From the NCBI GenBank assembly GCA_051846895.1, contig JBPYCQ010000022.1:1-29017 (forward strand): DNA of 29,017 nt, in the 5' to 3' direction. Numbering within the stretch: position 1 is the stretch's first letter; the number at the start of each line of letters is the position of its first letter. Shown piece by piece: positions 1-7,013 of the stretch. Position numbers and translations under genes: made by a program. The DNA is from CALKAL01 sp051846895. Lineage in GTDB: Bacteria > Bacillota > Bacilli > Bacillales > Alkalibacillaceae. Under the pieces are notes generated by a model. That model worked only from the letters and a program-made list of their open reading frames with translations. It made no database searches and was not told where the DNA came from.

Positions 1-106
1 CCACAAACGTCCTCCCGAAGGATTCAGTTTGCTTCCCGCGCTCGACTTGCATGTATTAGGCACGCCGCCAGCGTTCGTCCTGAGCCAGGATCAAACTCTC
101 CATAAA
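1..106 (-). rRNA. 16S ribosomal RNA, 5' end only (cut by window edge)
   Basis: The minus strand reads AGAGTTTGATCCTGGCTCAG, the universal 16S 5' segment, followed by the conserved GGCGGCGTGCCTAATACATG; the rest of the gene lies outside the window. The mature 5' end is placed near 106 by analogy with the B. subtilis start; it could be a few bases off. The leader at 107-219 contains the CCTTGAAAACTAAACAAA motif common in Bacillus rRNA leaders and spacers (antitermination/processing). I see no good promoter between tRNA-Ile and the 16S gene, so it is probably co-transcribed with the tRNAs upstream. Confidence 0.97.
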
Positions 107-219
107 AGTTAAGTTTGATTGGCTTCTATTGTTTTACTTCCGTTTTTTCCCCAATCCTAGAAAAAATCCGGAATTGACTACAGGCTATTTTGTTTAGTTT
201 TCAAGGTTCAAATATTTAA

Positions 220-296
<77 letters not shown>

Positions 297-305
297 ATTA
301 ACTAA

Positions 306-379
306 TGGAGCGGGTGATGGGAATCGAACCCACGACAACAGCTTGGAAGGCTGTGGTTTTACCACTAAACTACACCCGC
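306..379 (-). tRNA. tRNA-Gly (UCC)
   Basis: Minus-strand cloverleaf of 74 nt, acceptor GCGGGTG pairing with CACCCGC, anticodon loop CTTCCAA, T arm GGTTCGATTCC, encoded CCA. It lies 9 nt upstream of tRNA-Ile in the direction of transcription. Confidence 0.97.
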
Positions 380-452
380 ATATTAATATAATAAACTGTA
401 AGTAGTTATTTGAACAAGTGGTAAATGCAAGAAATTTAACAACCTGTTCGAA

Positions 453-526
453 CGCGCCCGAGAGGAGTCGAACCCCTAACCTCTTGATCCGTAGTCAAAC
501 GCTCTATCCAATTGAGCTACGGGCGC
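453..526 (-). tRNA. tRNA-Arg (ACG)
   Basis: Minus-strand cloverleaf of 74 nt, acceptor GCGCCCG pairing with CGGGCGC, anticodon loop CTACGGA (ACG, read as ICG after A34 deamination). The 3' CCA is not encoded: discriminator G is followed by TTC. It must therefore be matured by RNase Z-type cleavage and CCA addition, unlike most of its neighbours. Confidence 0.95.
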
Positions 527-544
527 TTTATAGCGACAAAGACT

Positions 545-573
545 ATCATATCAAAAATAAACGAATAACGCAA
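545..573 (-). promoter_or_regulatory. possible internal SigA promoter before tRNA-Arg
   Basis: On the minus strand TTGCGT (573-568) is separated by 17 nt from TATGAT (550-545). The -10 is 5/6 to consensus and the -35 3/6. It lies in the 66-nt gap between tRNA-Leu and tRNA-Arg and could give separate transcription of Arg, Gly, Ile and the 16S gene. Prediction by eye only. Confidence 0.4.
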
Positions 574-592
574 TAGTTTTTTGATTTTTTTA

Positions 593-678
<86 letters not shown>

Positions 679-681
679 AAA

Positions 682-757
682 TGGTGAGCCATGGAGGATT
701 CGAACCTCCGACCCTCTGATTAAAAGTCAGATGCTCTACCGACTGAGCTAATGGCTC
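682..757 (-). tRNA. tRNA-Lys (UUU)
   Basis: Minus-strand cloverleaf of 76 nt, acceptor GAGCCAT pairing with ATGGCTC, anticodon loop CTTTTAA, T arm GGTTCGAATCC, encoded CCA. Only 3 nt separate it from tRNA-Leu downstream. Confidence 0.97.
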
Positions 758-781
758 GTTTAAGTATTAAAAATACCCAAT

Positions 782-805
782 AAAAAAAGACGGCATTCGT
801 CTTTT
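782..805 (-). terminator. terminator-like hairpin inside the tRNA cluster
   Basis: On the minus strand AAAAGACG, loop AATGC, CGTCTTTT, then a T-rich run: an 8-bp stem with a U-tract of about seven. It sits between tRNA-Gln and tRNA-Lys, so transcription from the main promoter may stop, or be attenuated, after the first five tRNAs. Confidence 0.7.
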
Positions 806-830
806 CAATATTCAATAGTAGCTTTTTAAA

Positions 831-905
831 TGGCTGGGCCACCAGGATTCGAACCTGGGAATCACGGGACCAAAACCCGTTGCCTTACCGCTTGGCTATG
901 GCCCA
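831..905 (-). tRNA. tRNA-Gln (UUG)
   Basis: Minus-strand cloverleaf of 75 nt, acceptor TGGGCCA pairing with TGGCCCA, anticodon stem ACGGG/CCCGT with loop TTTTGGT (UUG). CCA is encoded. It is followed by the hairpin at 782-805. Confidence 0.97.
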
Positions 906-919
906 ATAACTAAAATTCA

Positions 920-996
920 TGGCGGTCCGGACGGGACTCGAACCCGCGACCTCCTGCGTGACAGGCAGGCATTCTAACCAACTGAACTACCGGACC
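920..996 (-). tRNA. tRNA-Asp (GUC)
   Basis: Minus-strand cloverleaf of 77 nt, acceptor GGTCCGG pairing with CCGGACC, anticodon loop CTGTCAC, T arm GGTTCGAGTCC, encoded CCA. Confidence 0.97.
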
Positions 997-1028
997 TTTC
1001 ATATCCACAATATAATATGAAAGGAAAG

Positions 1029-1100
1029 TGACCCGTACGGGATTCGAACCCGTGTTACCGCCGTGAAAGGGCGGTGTCTTAACCACTTGACCAACGGGCC
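1029..1100 (-). tRNA. tRNA-Glu (UUC)
   Basis: Minus-strand cloverleaf of 72 nt, acceptor GGCCCGT pairing with ACGGGTC (one G-U), anticodon loop CTTTCAC. The discriminator A is followed by CTT, so CCA is not encoded; with tRNA-Arg it is one of two such genes in this cluster. Confidence 0.95.
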
Positions 1101-1106
1101 ATAAAA

Positions 1107-1197
1107 TGGCGGAGAAGGAGGGATTTGAACCCTCGCGCCGCTTACGCGACCTACACCCTTAGCAGGGGCGCCTCTTCAGCCTCTTGAGTACTTCTCC
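1107..1197 (-). tRNA. tRNA-Ser (GCU)
   Basis: Class II tRNA of 91 nt on the minus strand with acceptor GGAGAAG/CTTCTCC, a long variable arm and anticodon loop CTGCTAA (GCU). CCA is encoded. Three nt separate it from tRNA-Asn. Confidence 0.96.
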
Positions 1198-1200
1198 ATA

Positions 1201-1275
1201 TGGCTCCAGCGGCAGGATTCGAACCTGCGACCGATCGGTTAACAGCCGATTGCTCTACCACTGAGCTACGCTGGA
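1201..1275 (-). tRNA. tRNA-Asn (GUU)
   Basis: First intact tRNA of the cluster: 75 nt on the minus strand, acceptor TCCAGCG pairing with CGCTGGA, anticodon loop CTGTTAA, encoded CCA. Its 5' third is duplicated 160 bp upstream (1410-1435). An open frame across this region (1200-1424) is spurious. Confidence 0.97.
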
Positions 1276-1409
1276 ATATTATAATTTTGTCGCTTAAACA
1301 ATATTTAGCTCATACTCAAAGTGGTGCTCGTCGCGTTGCATGTTGTTTCGGCGATGCCGACGCTCCTCGCAAAACCTACGCTGATGTTTTCTCAGGGATG
1401 TTTACGGTC

Positions 1410-1435
1410 TTGCTCTACCACTGAGATACGCTGGA
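1410..1435 (-). pseudogene. truncated 5' copy of tRNA-Asn
   Basis: The first 26 nt of tRNA-Asn (acceptor 5' strand and D arm) recur on the minus strand with one mismatch (G to T, position 1426). With three flanking bases the match is 29 bp, 1250-1278 against 1410-1438, offset exactly 160 bp. The copy then leaves the tRNA sequence, so it cannot fold. The 134 bp between the copies (1276-1409) contain no gene; they are richer in GC than their surroundings around 1320-1380 and hold a small CGGC/GCCG hairpin. The fragment lies inside the primary transcript of the promoter at 1490-1518. Confidence 0.85.
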
Positions 1436-1489
1436 ATAATTAAAAGTCAATCTCAAAATTATGATGCATAATTAGTAGCGACGTTAAGT

Positions 1490-1518
1490 ATAATACAACA
1501 TCTTTCACGTGCTGTCAA
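1490..1518 (-). promoter_or_regulatory. SigA promoter of the tRNA/rRNA cluster
   Basis: Minus strand TTGACA (1518-1513), 17-nt spacer, TATTAT (1495-1490): perfect -35, 5/6 -10, ideal spacing. It faces the truncated tRNA-Asn and then the ten tRNA genes. In the rest of the gap, 1519-1666, I see nothing else: it is AT-rich with no open frame of note. Confidence 0.85.
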
Positions 1519-1666
1519 TCAGTTATCAATAACTTTTTAAACAAAATAAATTTTAATGAATAAGACGTTCGATAACTTACTAATCTTACATCTATTCTAC
1601 TCTCAAAACATCGTTTTTCACAACTCATATAAAAAATCAGCGACACTTAATTTATCATGATTTCAG

Positions 1667-2134
1667 TTACTTAGTCAAGCTATTCCCTGAACTTTTTTTC
1701 AGTAATATTTTTCCTCTACATCTTCCACATCGATATTTAGATACGTTAATTCTTCTTTTACGTTTATAATGCATGCCACATTCCTGACACTCATAGATCA
1801 ACCGTTTTATCTCTTCAGAAGGTAATATTCTACAATACCTTGGCGAGCCTGTTTTCCGTAGTAGTTCTTTAAATTCTTTACTCTGGTGGTTATAAGGCTT
1901 GCCTTCAACATGTAAATGGTAATGGCAAAGCTCATGTTTAATAATGCCTATCAATTCGTCATGACCTAATTCATCTAAATACTTTGGGTTAATTTCAATC
2001 ACACGCTTTGAAGGAATATATCGACCTCCCGTAGTTCGTAAGCGAGCATTAAATTTTGCGGTATCTACAAATTCTTTTTCAAAATATTGAAGCGAAACTT
2101 CTTCAGTCAATTTCTGTAGTTGATTATCATCCAT
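1667..2134 (-). CDS. sprT: SprT family zinc metalloprotein-like protein (YdcK)
   Basis: A 155-residue SprT-like protein. The HELCH motif in IIKHELCHYHLH is the zinc-metallopeptidase-type HExxH signature, and the C-terminal part has paired cysteines (YECQECG and RCGRCRG) forming a probable zinc ribbon. FNARLRTTGGRY and IEINPKYL are strongly conserved family segments. Biochemical function in bacteria is unknown; the fold resembles the protease domain of eukaryotic Spartan. The start at 2134 (MDDNQLQKL) is chosen because GAGGGAG lies upstream and homologues begin there; the frame is open 15 codons further but without a ribosome site. In B. subtilis ydcK likewise sits between tex/cmpA and the trnS tRNAs, so this neighbourhood is ancestral. 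Confidence 0.93.
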   Translation of the reverse strand: MDDNQLQKLTEEVSLQYFEKEFVDTAKFNARLRTTGGRYIPSKRVIEINPKYLDELGHDELIGIIKHELCHYHLHVEGKPYNHQSKEFKELLRKTGSPRYCRILPSEEIKRLIYECQECGMHYKRKRRINVSKYRCGRCRGKILLKKSSGNSLTK

Positions 2135-2230
2135 AACGAATCCAGCTCCCTCTGTCTCTCTAATACTTTTAAAGAGCAAACTATAAGCCCTGCACTAATC
2201 ACTCAATCACCCTTCATAAGCCCTCTATTA

Positions 2231-2290
2231 ATTTAAATATACCTAACAAACATAAGCATGATTGCTAGGTATATTAAATGGGATTTTTTT
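2231..2290 (+). terminator. strong hairpin with T-run, between sprT and cmpA
   Basis: Two arms of about 18 bp (TTTAAATATACCTAACAA and TTGCTAGGTATATTAAAT, one bulged A, one wobble) close a 12-nt loop and are followed on the plus strand by GGGATTTTTTT. It has terminator form for plus-strand transcription, but no plus-strand gene lies upstream. It may cut antisense transcription out of the tRNA side or act in the cmpA leader. Confidence 0.6.
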
Positions 2291-2353
2291 CTATGAGCAA
2301 GTTTTATAAAAGTGCATATACTAACAACAAATATTATAGAAAAGGTGATTCAT

Positions 2354-2473
2354 ATGCCTAAATGGTTTCAACGACAAATGTTAAGAGCTTATGCAAAAAA
2401 GGATGTTAGGCAAATAAAAATTTTAAATCAATGTTGGTTTTTCTATCGAAGCAAACATATTGACGCTTCTTAA
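2354..2473 (+). CDS. cmpA: cortex morphogenetic protein CmpA
   Basis: A 39-residue ORF starting MPKWFQRQMLRAYAKKD and ending after NQCWFFYRSKHIDAS. It matches the short CmpA family as I recall it (MPxWLxxQMxRAF...QIKMLNQCWFFYRKKH). In B. subtilis CmpA is a mother-cell sporulation protein that works with SpoIVA and ClpXP in quality control of spore envelope assembly, delaying cortex formation until the coat is properly laid down. The ribosome site AAAGGTGATT precedes the ATG by a few bases. It is convergent with tex (15 bp between stops) and divergent from sprT. CATATACT at 2315-2322 resembles a SigE -10, but I cannot find a good matching -35. Recognition is from sequence memory, and I am fairly confident. 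Confidence 0.88.
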   Translation: MPKWFQRQMLRAYAKKDVRQIKILNQCWFFYRSKHIDAS

Positions 2474-2488
2474 AAAACATATGATCAA

Positions 2489-4663
2489 TTATTTTGTAGA
2501 CTGGACCATCGTCAGTGCGATTCGTTCCCGTTTTGTATCTACTTCATCAACCCAAACCGTAACAATATCACCAACCGCTACAATGTCTAATGGGTTTTTG
2601 ACAAAACGGTTTGCTAGTTTGGAAATATGAACTAGTCCATCTTGCTTAACGCCAACATCGACAAACGCACCGAAATCTACAACATTACGAACTGTACCTT
2701 GGAGTTCCATACCAGGTTTTAAATCGTCCATGGTTAGTACATTTTTCTTAAGTAATGGTTTAGGTAATTCGTCACGCGGATCTCGATTTGGTTTTTTTAA
2801 ATCGTTAATAATATCAGTAAGCGTTAATTGACCGACGTCTAAATCATTAACTAAATCAGCAAGCTCACCGTTCAATTTTTCTTGAAGCTCATCCGTTCCA
2901 ATATCCTCTGTCGTAAATCCGAGCTTGTCTAATAGCTGTTTCGTAACTTCATAACTTTCTGGGTGGATGGACGTGCGATCGAGAGGTTCATCTCCATCAA
3001 TCACCCTTAAAAAACCGATAGATTGTTCATATGTTTTATCTCCCAAACGTGGAACTTTCTTAATTTGTTTTCTATTAGTAAACTTCCCGTTCTCTTCACG
3101 ATATTTTACGATATTGTTTGCCACAGTCTTATTCAATCCAGATATATATTGTAATAAAGACGTTGATGCTGTATTAACATTCACCCCTACTTGGTTAACC
3201 ACTGTCTCGACCACGAACGTCAATGATTCAGATAACTTCTTCTGACTCACATCATGTTGATATTGACCGACCCCAATTGATTTCGGGTCTATTTTTACTA
3301 ATTCACTTAGTGGGTCTTGAACACGTCTTGCAATTGAAACAGCACTTCTTTCCTCAACTTGTAAATCTGGAAATTCTTCACGGGCTAACTTCGAAGCTGA
3401 GTACACACTTGCCCCAGCCTCATTCACAATTAAATATGCCACGTCCCAATTGTGCTTTTGAATCATCTCTGATATAAATTGTTCTGTCTCTCTTGATGCT
3501 GTTCCATTTCCGATAGCAATTAATTCAATTGGATGATCTTTCATGACTTGAACTAATTTCTTCTCTGCTCCAGCTACGTCATTTTTCGGTGCTGTCGGAT
3601 AAATAACATCGATATATTTCATATGGCCTGTTTCATCAATAACGGCAAGTTTACACCCAGTGCGATATGCCGGATCAACGCCAAGAATTGTTTTACCTTT
3701 TAATGGTGGCTGCAATAATAAATTTCTTAAGTTTTTCGCAAATATATCAATCGCATGGTCTTCCGCCTTTTCTGTTAATGCCGAGCGGATTTCTCTTTCA
3801 ATGGATGGCTGAATAAGCCTCTTATAACTATCTTCCACAGCCGCTTTAATAAATCCCGCTTCTTCAGTGTCCTGTCGTTTAATGAGAGAACGATTCAAAT
3901 AGTCTAAAATAGAATCAACTGGCGGTTCAATAGATACTTTTAAAACCTTTTCTTTTTCACCTCGATTTACTGCTAACACACGGTGGTGAGCTATTTTTAT
4001 AACAGGTTCTTTATAGTCATAATACATCTGATAAATTTCTTTTTCGTCATCTGCATCTTTTTTAACTTCAGTTACAATAATGCCTTTTGAAAAGGTAAGC
4101 GTTCTAATTTTTTCACGGAACTTAGCTTCATCAGAAATCCATTCAGCTATAATATCATTCGCTCCGGCAAGTACATCTTCAACTTGGAACAATTCATGCT
4201 CTTCAGATAAATAGTTTTCAGCCTCTTGCTTTAGATTAATTCCTTTTTGTTCAAAAATTAATTGAGCTAATGGCTCTAATCCTTTTTCCTTCGCTATCGT
4301 TGCACGTGTTCTTTTCTTCTGTTTATAAGGTCTATACAAATCCTCTAAACGCTGTAGTTGTTCTGCCTGCAAAATATCCTTCTGCAGGTCTTCCGTTAAT
4401 TTACCTTGCTCATCAATTAAACGGATGATTTCAACTTTTCTTTCCGCTAGATTTTTTTGATATTGATAAGTTTCTTTAATCGTCTGTATTTGAATCTCAT
4501 CTAGACCATTCGTTTGTTCTTTCCTATAGCGCGCAATAAATGGAACGGTATTTCCTTCTTCAAGTAAGCCAACTACTTTTCGGACAATATTTGTAGGTAA
4601 TTCCGTATGTTTACTCGTTGTTTCAATTAATTGGTTTTCTGCTATCATCAATTCTTCAGACAA
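2489..4663 (-). CDS. tex: Tex family RNA-binding transcription accessory protein (YdcI)
   Basis: A 724-residue Tex protein, normal family length. In order: helical N-terminal region, YqgF/RNase H-like domain (around GKTILGVDPAYRTG), helix-hairpin-helix repeats (NTASTSLLQYISGLN and ENGKFTNRKQIKKVPRLG), and a C-terminal S1 RNA-binding domain at about residues 651-720 with the typical GTVRNVVDFGAFVDVG. Tex proteins bind nucleic acid and affect transcription and stress or toxin phenotypes; the precise role is not settled. The start is TTG: AAGGAGG lies 7 nt upstream of it, whereas the first ATG (five codons on) would be 22 nt away. It is downstream of the sigB operon but separated from it by a terminator and about 90 bp, so it is probably transcribed separately. 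Confidence 0.97.
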   Translation of the reverse strand: MSEELMIAENQLIETTSKHTELPTNIVRKVVGLLEEGNTVPFIARYRKEQTNGLDEIQIQTIKETYQYQKNLAERKVEIIRLIDEQGKLTEDLQKDILQAEQLQRLEDLYRPYKQKKRTRATIAKEKGLEPLAQLIFEQKGINLKQEAENYLSEEHELFQVEDVLAGANDIIAEWISDEAKFREKIRTLTFSKGIIVTEVKKDADDEKEIYQMYYDYKEPVIKIAHHRVLAVNRGEKEKVLKVSIEPPVDSILDYLNRSLIKRQDTEEAGFIKAAVEDSYKRLIQPSIEREIRSALTEKAEDHAIDIFAKNLRNLLLQPPLKGKTILGVDPAYRTGCKLAVIDETGHMKYIDVIYPTAPKNDVAGAEKKLVQVMKDHPIELIAIGNGTASRETEQFISEMIQKHNWDVAYLIVNEAGASVYSASKLAREEFPDLQVEERSAVSIARRVQDPLSELVKIDPKSIGVGQYQHDVSQKKLSESLTFVVETVVNQVGVNVNTASTSLLQYISGLNKTVANNIVKYREENGKFTNRKQIKKVPRLGDKTYEQSIGFLRVIDGDEPLDRTSIHPESYEVTKQLLDKLGFTTEDIGTDELQEKLNGELADLVNDLDVGQLTLTDIINDLKKPNRDPRDELPKPLLKKNVLTMDDLKPGMELQGTVRNVVDFGAFVDVGVKQDGLVHISKLANRFVKNPLDIVAVGDIVTVWVDEVDTKRERIALTMVQSTK

Positions 4664-4754
4664 AAAATTTCCTCCTTACAAATGAACTTCAACTTATTTT
4701 ATTGTAAATAAAAAAATGGAATTATTAAAGAAATATTAGTTTATGGCACAAACT

Positions 4755-4786
4755 AAAAGAAGGCTCCTAAAATAAAGCCTTCTTCG
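4755..4786 (-). terminator. terminator of the sigB operon
   Basis: Directly after the rsbX stop the minus strand reads AGAAGGCT, a loop of about ten, AGCCTTCT, then TTTAG. This 8-bp stem with a short U-tract marks the end of rsbR-rsbX. Confidence 0.8.
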
Positions 4787-5380
4787 TTAACCGATATATT
4801 TCATTGCAATCATCGTTGCATCGTCATTAGAAGTCATTTGCTGCAAGTAATTTATCGTGTCTTTAATTGATTGCCATTCATTGAACTTTTTTTTCAATCC
4901 TCTTTCATTGATACCATCTGAAAACATTAAAAAAGTTGTCTGTGGCAATAATGTATCTTCATGTACATAAAAATTTCTTCGAATTGACGGTAAATAACCT
5001 GTGACAGGTAAATTTCTTTTATAACGATCGTTAGAGGAAGCGATAATTCCAACGTTTCCAATCGAAGCATAAGAATACGAATGATGCTTGTAGTCAATTC
5101 GTAACAATCCAACGACAGCCCCTCTCTTACTATTTCCAATCAAGGCCTCATTACATTTCTCCAAAATCACATCTAATGAATCATGAATATTACGTTTGAC
5201 GACTTCAATGACGGCATCAGATGACTTCTTAGCATCAACGCCACTTCCTAGCCCGTCTGCCAATGCACATAAAAAAAAGTGCTCCTGTTCAATATAATAA
5301 AAACTATCACCTGAACAGTTATTGTTATGTTTAGCTTTTTGAAAAGTTGCAACCTCCACCTTTTCTTTTCGCTCAATCAA
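4787..5380 (-). CDS. rsbX: RsbX, phosphoserine phosphatase (negative regulator of the stressosome)
   Basis: A 197-residue PP2C (PPM) phosphatase, close to B. subtilis RsbX (199). Visible motifs are CALADGLGSGVDA (metal-binding Asp), FLMFSDGIN and the C-terminal NDDATMIAMKYIG. RsbX dephosphorylates RsbS and RsbR, resetting the stressosome so RsbT is recaptured after stress. Its ATG overlaps the sigB stop by 4 bp (ATGA), so it is translationally coupled as last gene of the operon, and is raised by SigB itself through the internal promoter: a feedback loop. The start has the expected context within the end of sigB. Confidence 0.96.
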   Translation of the reverse strand: MIERKEKVEVATFQKAKHNNNCSGDSFYYIEQEHFFLCALADGLGSGVDAKKSSDAVIEVVKRNIHDSLDVILEKCNEALIGNSKRGAVVGLLRIDYKHHSYSYASIGNVGIIASSNDRYKRNLPVTGYLPSIRRNFYVHEDTLLPQTTFLMFSDGINERGLKKKFNEWQSIKDTINYLQQMTSNDDATMIAMKYIG

Positions 5381-6165
5381 AATAAAACCTCCATGTCGTC
5401 ATCCGAAATTGATTCTCTCATTTTCCGAAGTGCTCTTCGTTGCAACCTAGAAACATGCATTTGTGATAAACCAAGCCGTAATCCGGTATCTTTTTGACTT
5501 AAGTTTTCAAAAAAAGTACATTTAATAATTTCCTGTTCGCGTGGACTTAATACCGGGAGTAATTTTTCAATGAGTAATTTGTAGTCGATTGCATCATATC
5601 CATCTTCTTTAGCTCCGACAATGTCCATAATAGTTACCGTATTACCGTCAGAATCAGCCTCAATATTCCAATCTGTAGATAAGGCATTATAACTTCTACT
5701 CATTTCCATCACTTCTAAAACTTCTTCTTCTGACAGATCTAAGTATCTCGCAATTTCTCCTACTGAAGGGGATTTTTGCTGTTGTGTCGTTAAGTCTTCA
5801 ACGGCTTGTTTCACCTTAGGTCCAAGTTCTTTTATTCGTCTCGGGACATGCACACTCCACGTTTTATCACGTATAAACCGCTTTATTTCACCAATTATTG
5901 TCGGAATCGCAAATGATTCAAATGATTTTCCATAAGTTTCATCAAAGCGTCTAATAGCTGCCATAAGACCGAGCATACCAACTTGTACTAAATCCTCGTG
6001 ATTCATGGCATTTCTAGTATATTTTTTAGCAAGTGAATGGACTAAGTTTTCATATTTGAGAACAATTTTCTCTTGTAATTGATCATCGTGTGGGTTTTCT
6101 TTTAATTTTTTTATTAATAGATATACATCATCTTCGTTATTGTGTCGTTGAGATTTGGTCGTCAT
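5377..6165 (-). CDS. sigB: RNA polymerase sigma factor SigB
   Basis: A 262-residue SigB/SigF/SigG-family sigma factor. Region 2 includes DLVQVGMLGLMAAIRRFD and SFAIPTIIGEIKRFIRDKTW; region 3 follows VPRRIKELGP; region 4.2 carries the helix-turn-helix GLSQMHVSRLQRRALRK. It directs the general stress regulon from GTTTaa/GGGTAT promoters, one of which lies in this operon (6985-7010). The start at 6165 (MTTKSQRHNNED) is preferred because GAGGTGGGG precedes it; the frame is open seven codons further upstream. It overlaps the end of rsbW by 29 bp, which couples synthesis of sigma and anti-sigma factor. Confidence 0.97.
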   Translation of the reverse strand: MTTKSQRHNNEDDVYLLIKKLKENPHDDQLQEKIVLKYENLVHSLAKKYTRNAMNHEDLVQVGMLGLMAAIRRFDETYGKSFESFAIPTIIGEIKRFIRDKTWSVHVPRRIKELGPKVKQAVEDLTTQQQKSPSVGEIARYLDLSEEEVLEVMEMSRSYNALSTDWNIEADSDGNTVTIMDIVGAKEDGYDAIDYKLLIEKLLPVLSPREQEIIKCTFFENLSQKDTGLRLGLSQMHVSRLQRRALRKMRESISDDDMEVLF

Positions 6166-6616
6166 GACGCCCCACCTCATCTTCATGTAAAAACTTCGTC
6201 ATTATAACAATGACACCGTGTCTATTATTTATTTCGACTTTATCCATAAGGGCTTCAATGAGAAAAAGACCAAATCCACCTTCTTTCATTCGGTCGATTG
6301 GCAAGGTCCCATCATGTGGTCCTATGCTAGCTCTTACTTCGTTTATATTAAAGCTTCCTCCGTGATCTGCTACCATGACTTCCAAACGATTATCATATAA
6401 TCCGAAACCAACAGTTACTTCGCCTACTTCATTTTCAAAATAGGCATGTTTCACTGCATTCGTAATCGCTTCAGAAAGAGCAACTTTAATATCTTCAATA
6501 TCTTCATAAGAAAAGCCCATACGGCTGGCAATCCCTGACACTGTCAACCTTAAAACACCGACATATTCTGCTTTTGCTGGAAGCTTCATTTCAACAAAGT
6601 CAAATGGTTCGTTCAT
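6137..6616 (-). CDS. rsbW: anti-sigma B factor, serine kinase RsbW
   Basis: A 159-residue GHKL-fold protein kinase. The N box is ALSEAITNAVKHAY (Asn53), the G1 box MVADHGGSFN, and the G2-like box EGGFGLFLIEAL. RsbW binds SigB in unstressed cells and phosphorylates RsbV; dephosphorylated RsbV displaces SigB. The start ATG overlaps the rsbV stop (TAATG) and the 3' end overlaps sigB, as is usual for this partner-switching unit. Length matches the B. subtilis protein (160). Confidence 0.97.
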   Translation of the reverse strand: MNEPFDFVEMKLPAKAEYVGVLRLTVSGIASRMGFSYEDIEDIKVALSEAITNAVKHAYFENEVGEVTVGFGLYDNRLEVMVADHGGSFNINEVRASIGPHDGTLPIDRMKEGGFGLFLIEALMDKVEINNRHGVIVIMTKFLHEDEVGRHDDQISTTQ

Positions 6617-6945
6617 TATTTTCCACCCCGGATTGTATTCTCTATATGAATGACTTCGTCTAATCCTGTAATATTGAAAAGACGATAAACGTTTTCCTGT
6701 AAGTTAATGAGTTTTAGAGAACTACCTTTGTCTTTTGAGTTTTTTAAGGCACTAATAAAAACACCTAATCCTGTACTATCCATGTAATTTACATGTTCCA
6801 AATCAACACTGACCTGAGCACCTTCTTCTGTGATAAGCTGTTGCAATTTATTTTTCAAATCAGGTGCTGTATAAGCGTCAATTTCTCCGGTAAGTTTTAG
6901 TACGGTCTGATCGTTTTCTTTATAAGTGTCAATATGTAAATTCAT
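6616..6945 (-). CDS. rsbV: anti-anti-sigma factor RsbV
   Basis: A 109-residue STAS-domain protein. The phosphorylation site is Ser57 in NYMDSTGLGVF, equivalent to Ser56 of B. subtilis RsbV. Unphosphorylated RsbV binds RsbW and frees SigB; RsbW inactivates it by phosphorylation, and RsbU reactivates it. GGAGGG lies before the ATG. It is the first gene behind the SigB-dependent internal promoter, so the rsbV-rsbW-sigB-rsbX half is autoregulated. Confidence 0.97.
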   Translation of the reverse strand: MNLHIDTYKENDQTVLKLTGEIDAYTAPDLKNKLQQLITEEGAQVSVDLEHVNYMDSTGLGVFISALKNSKDKGSSLKLINLQENVYRLFNITGLDEVIHIENTIRGGK

Positions 6946-6984
6946 CTTAGTCCCTCCACCAAAACATTTAGAAACAGTATACCT

Positions 6985-7010
6985 TTACCCTAATAAAGAG
7001 TGTATGAAAC
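6985..7010 (-). promoter_or_regulatory. SigB-dependent promoter of rsbV-rsbW-sigB-rsbX
   Basis: Minus strand GTTTCA (7010-7005), 14-nt spacer, GGGTAA (6990-6985). The SigB consensus is GTTTAA, 12-15 nt, GGGTAT, so each box is off by one base. It lies in the 68-bp gap between rsbU and rsbV, 4 nt after the rsbU stop, the same place as in B. subtilis. Confidence 0.88.
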
Positions 7011-7013
7011 ATT

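Noticed and set aside
1200..1424. 74-codon open frame across tRNA-Asn
   Set aside because: It lies on the strand opposite to tRNA-Asn, overlaps it completely, has no ribosome site, and its sequence simply translates tRNA and spacer DNA.
2967..3477. Plus-strand open frames within tex
   Set aside because: They are antisense shadows of a well-supported coding region and lack ribosome sites.
4927..5139. Small frame inside rsbX
   Set aside because: It is an alternative-frame reading of rsbX with no ribosome site and no protein-like pattern.
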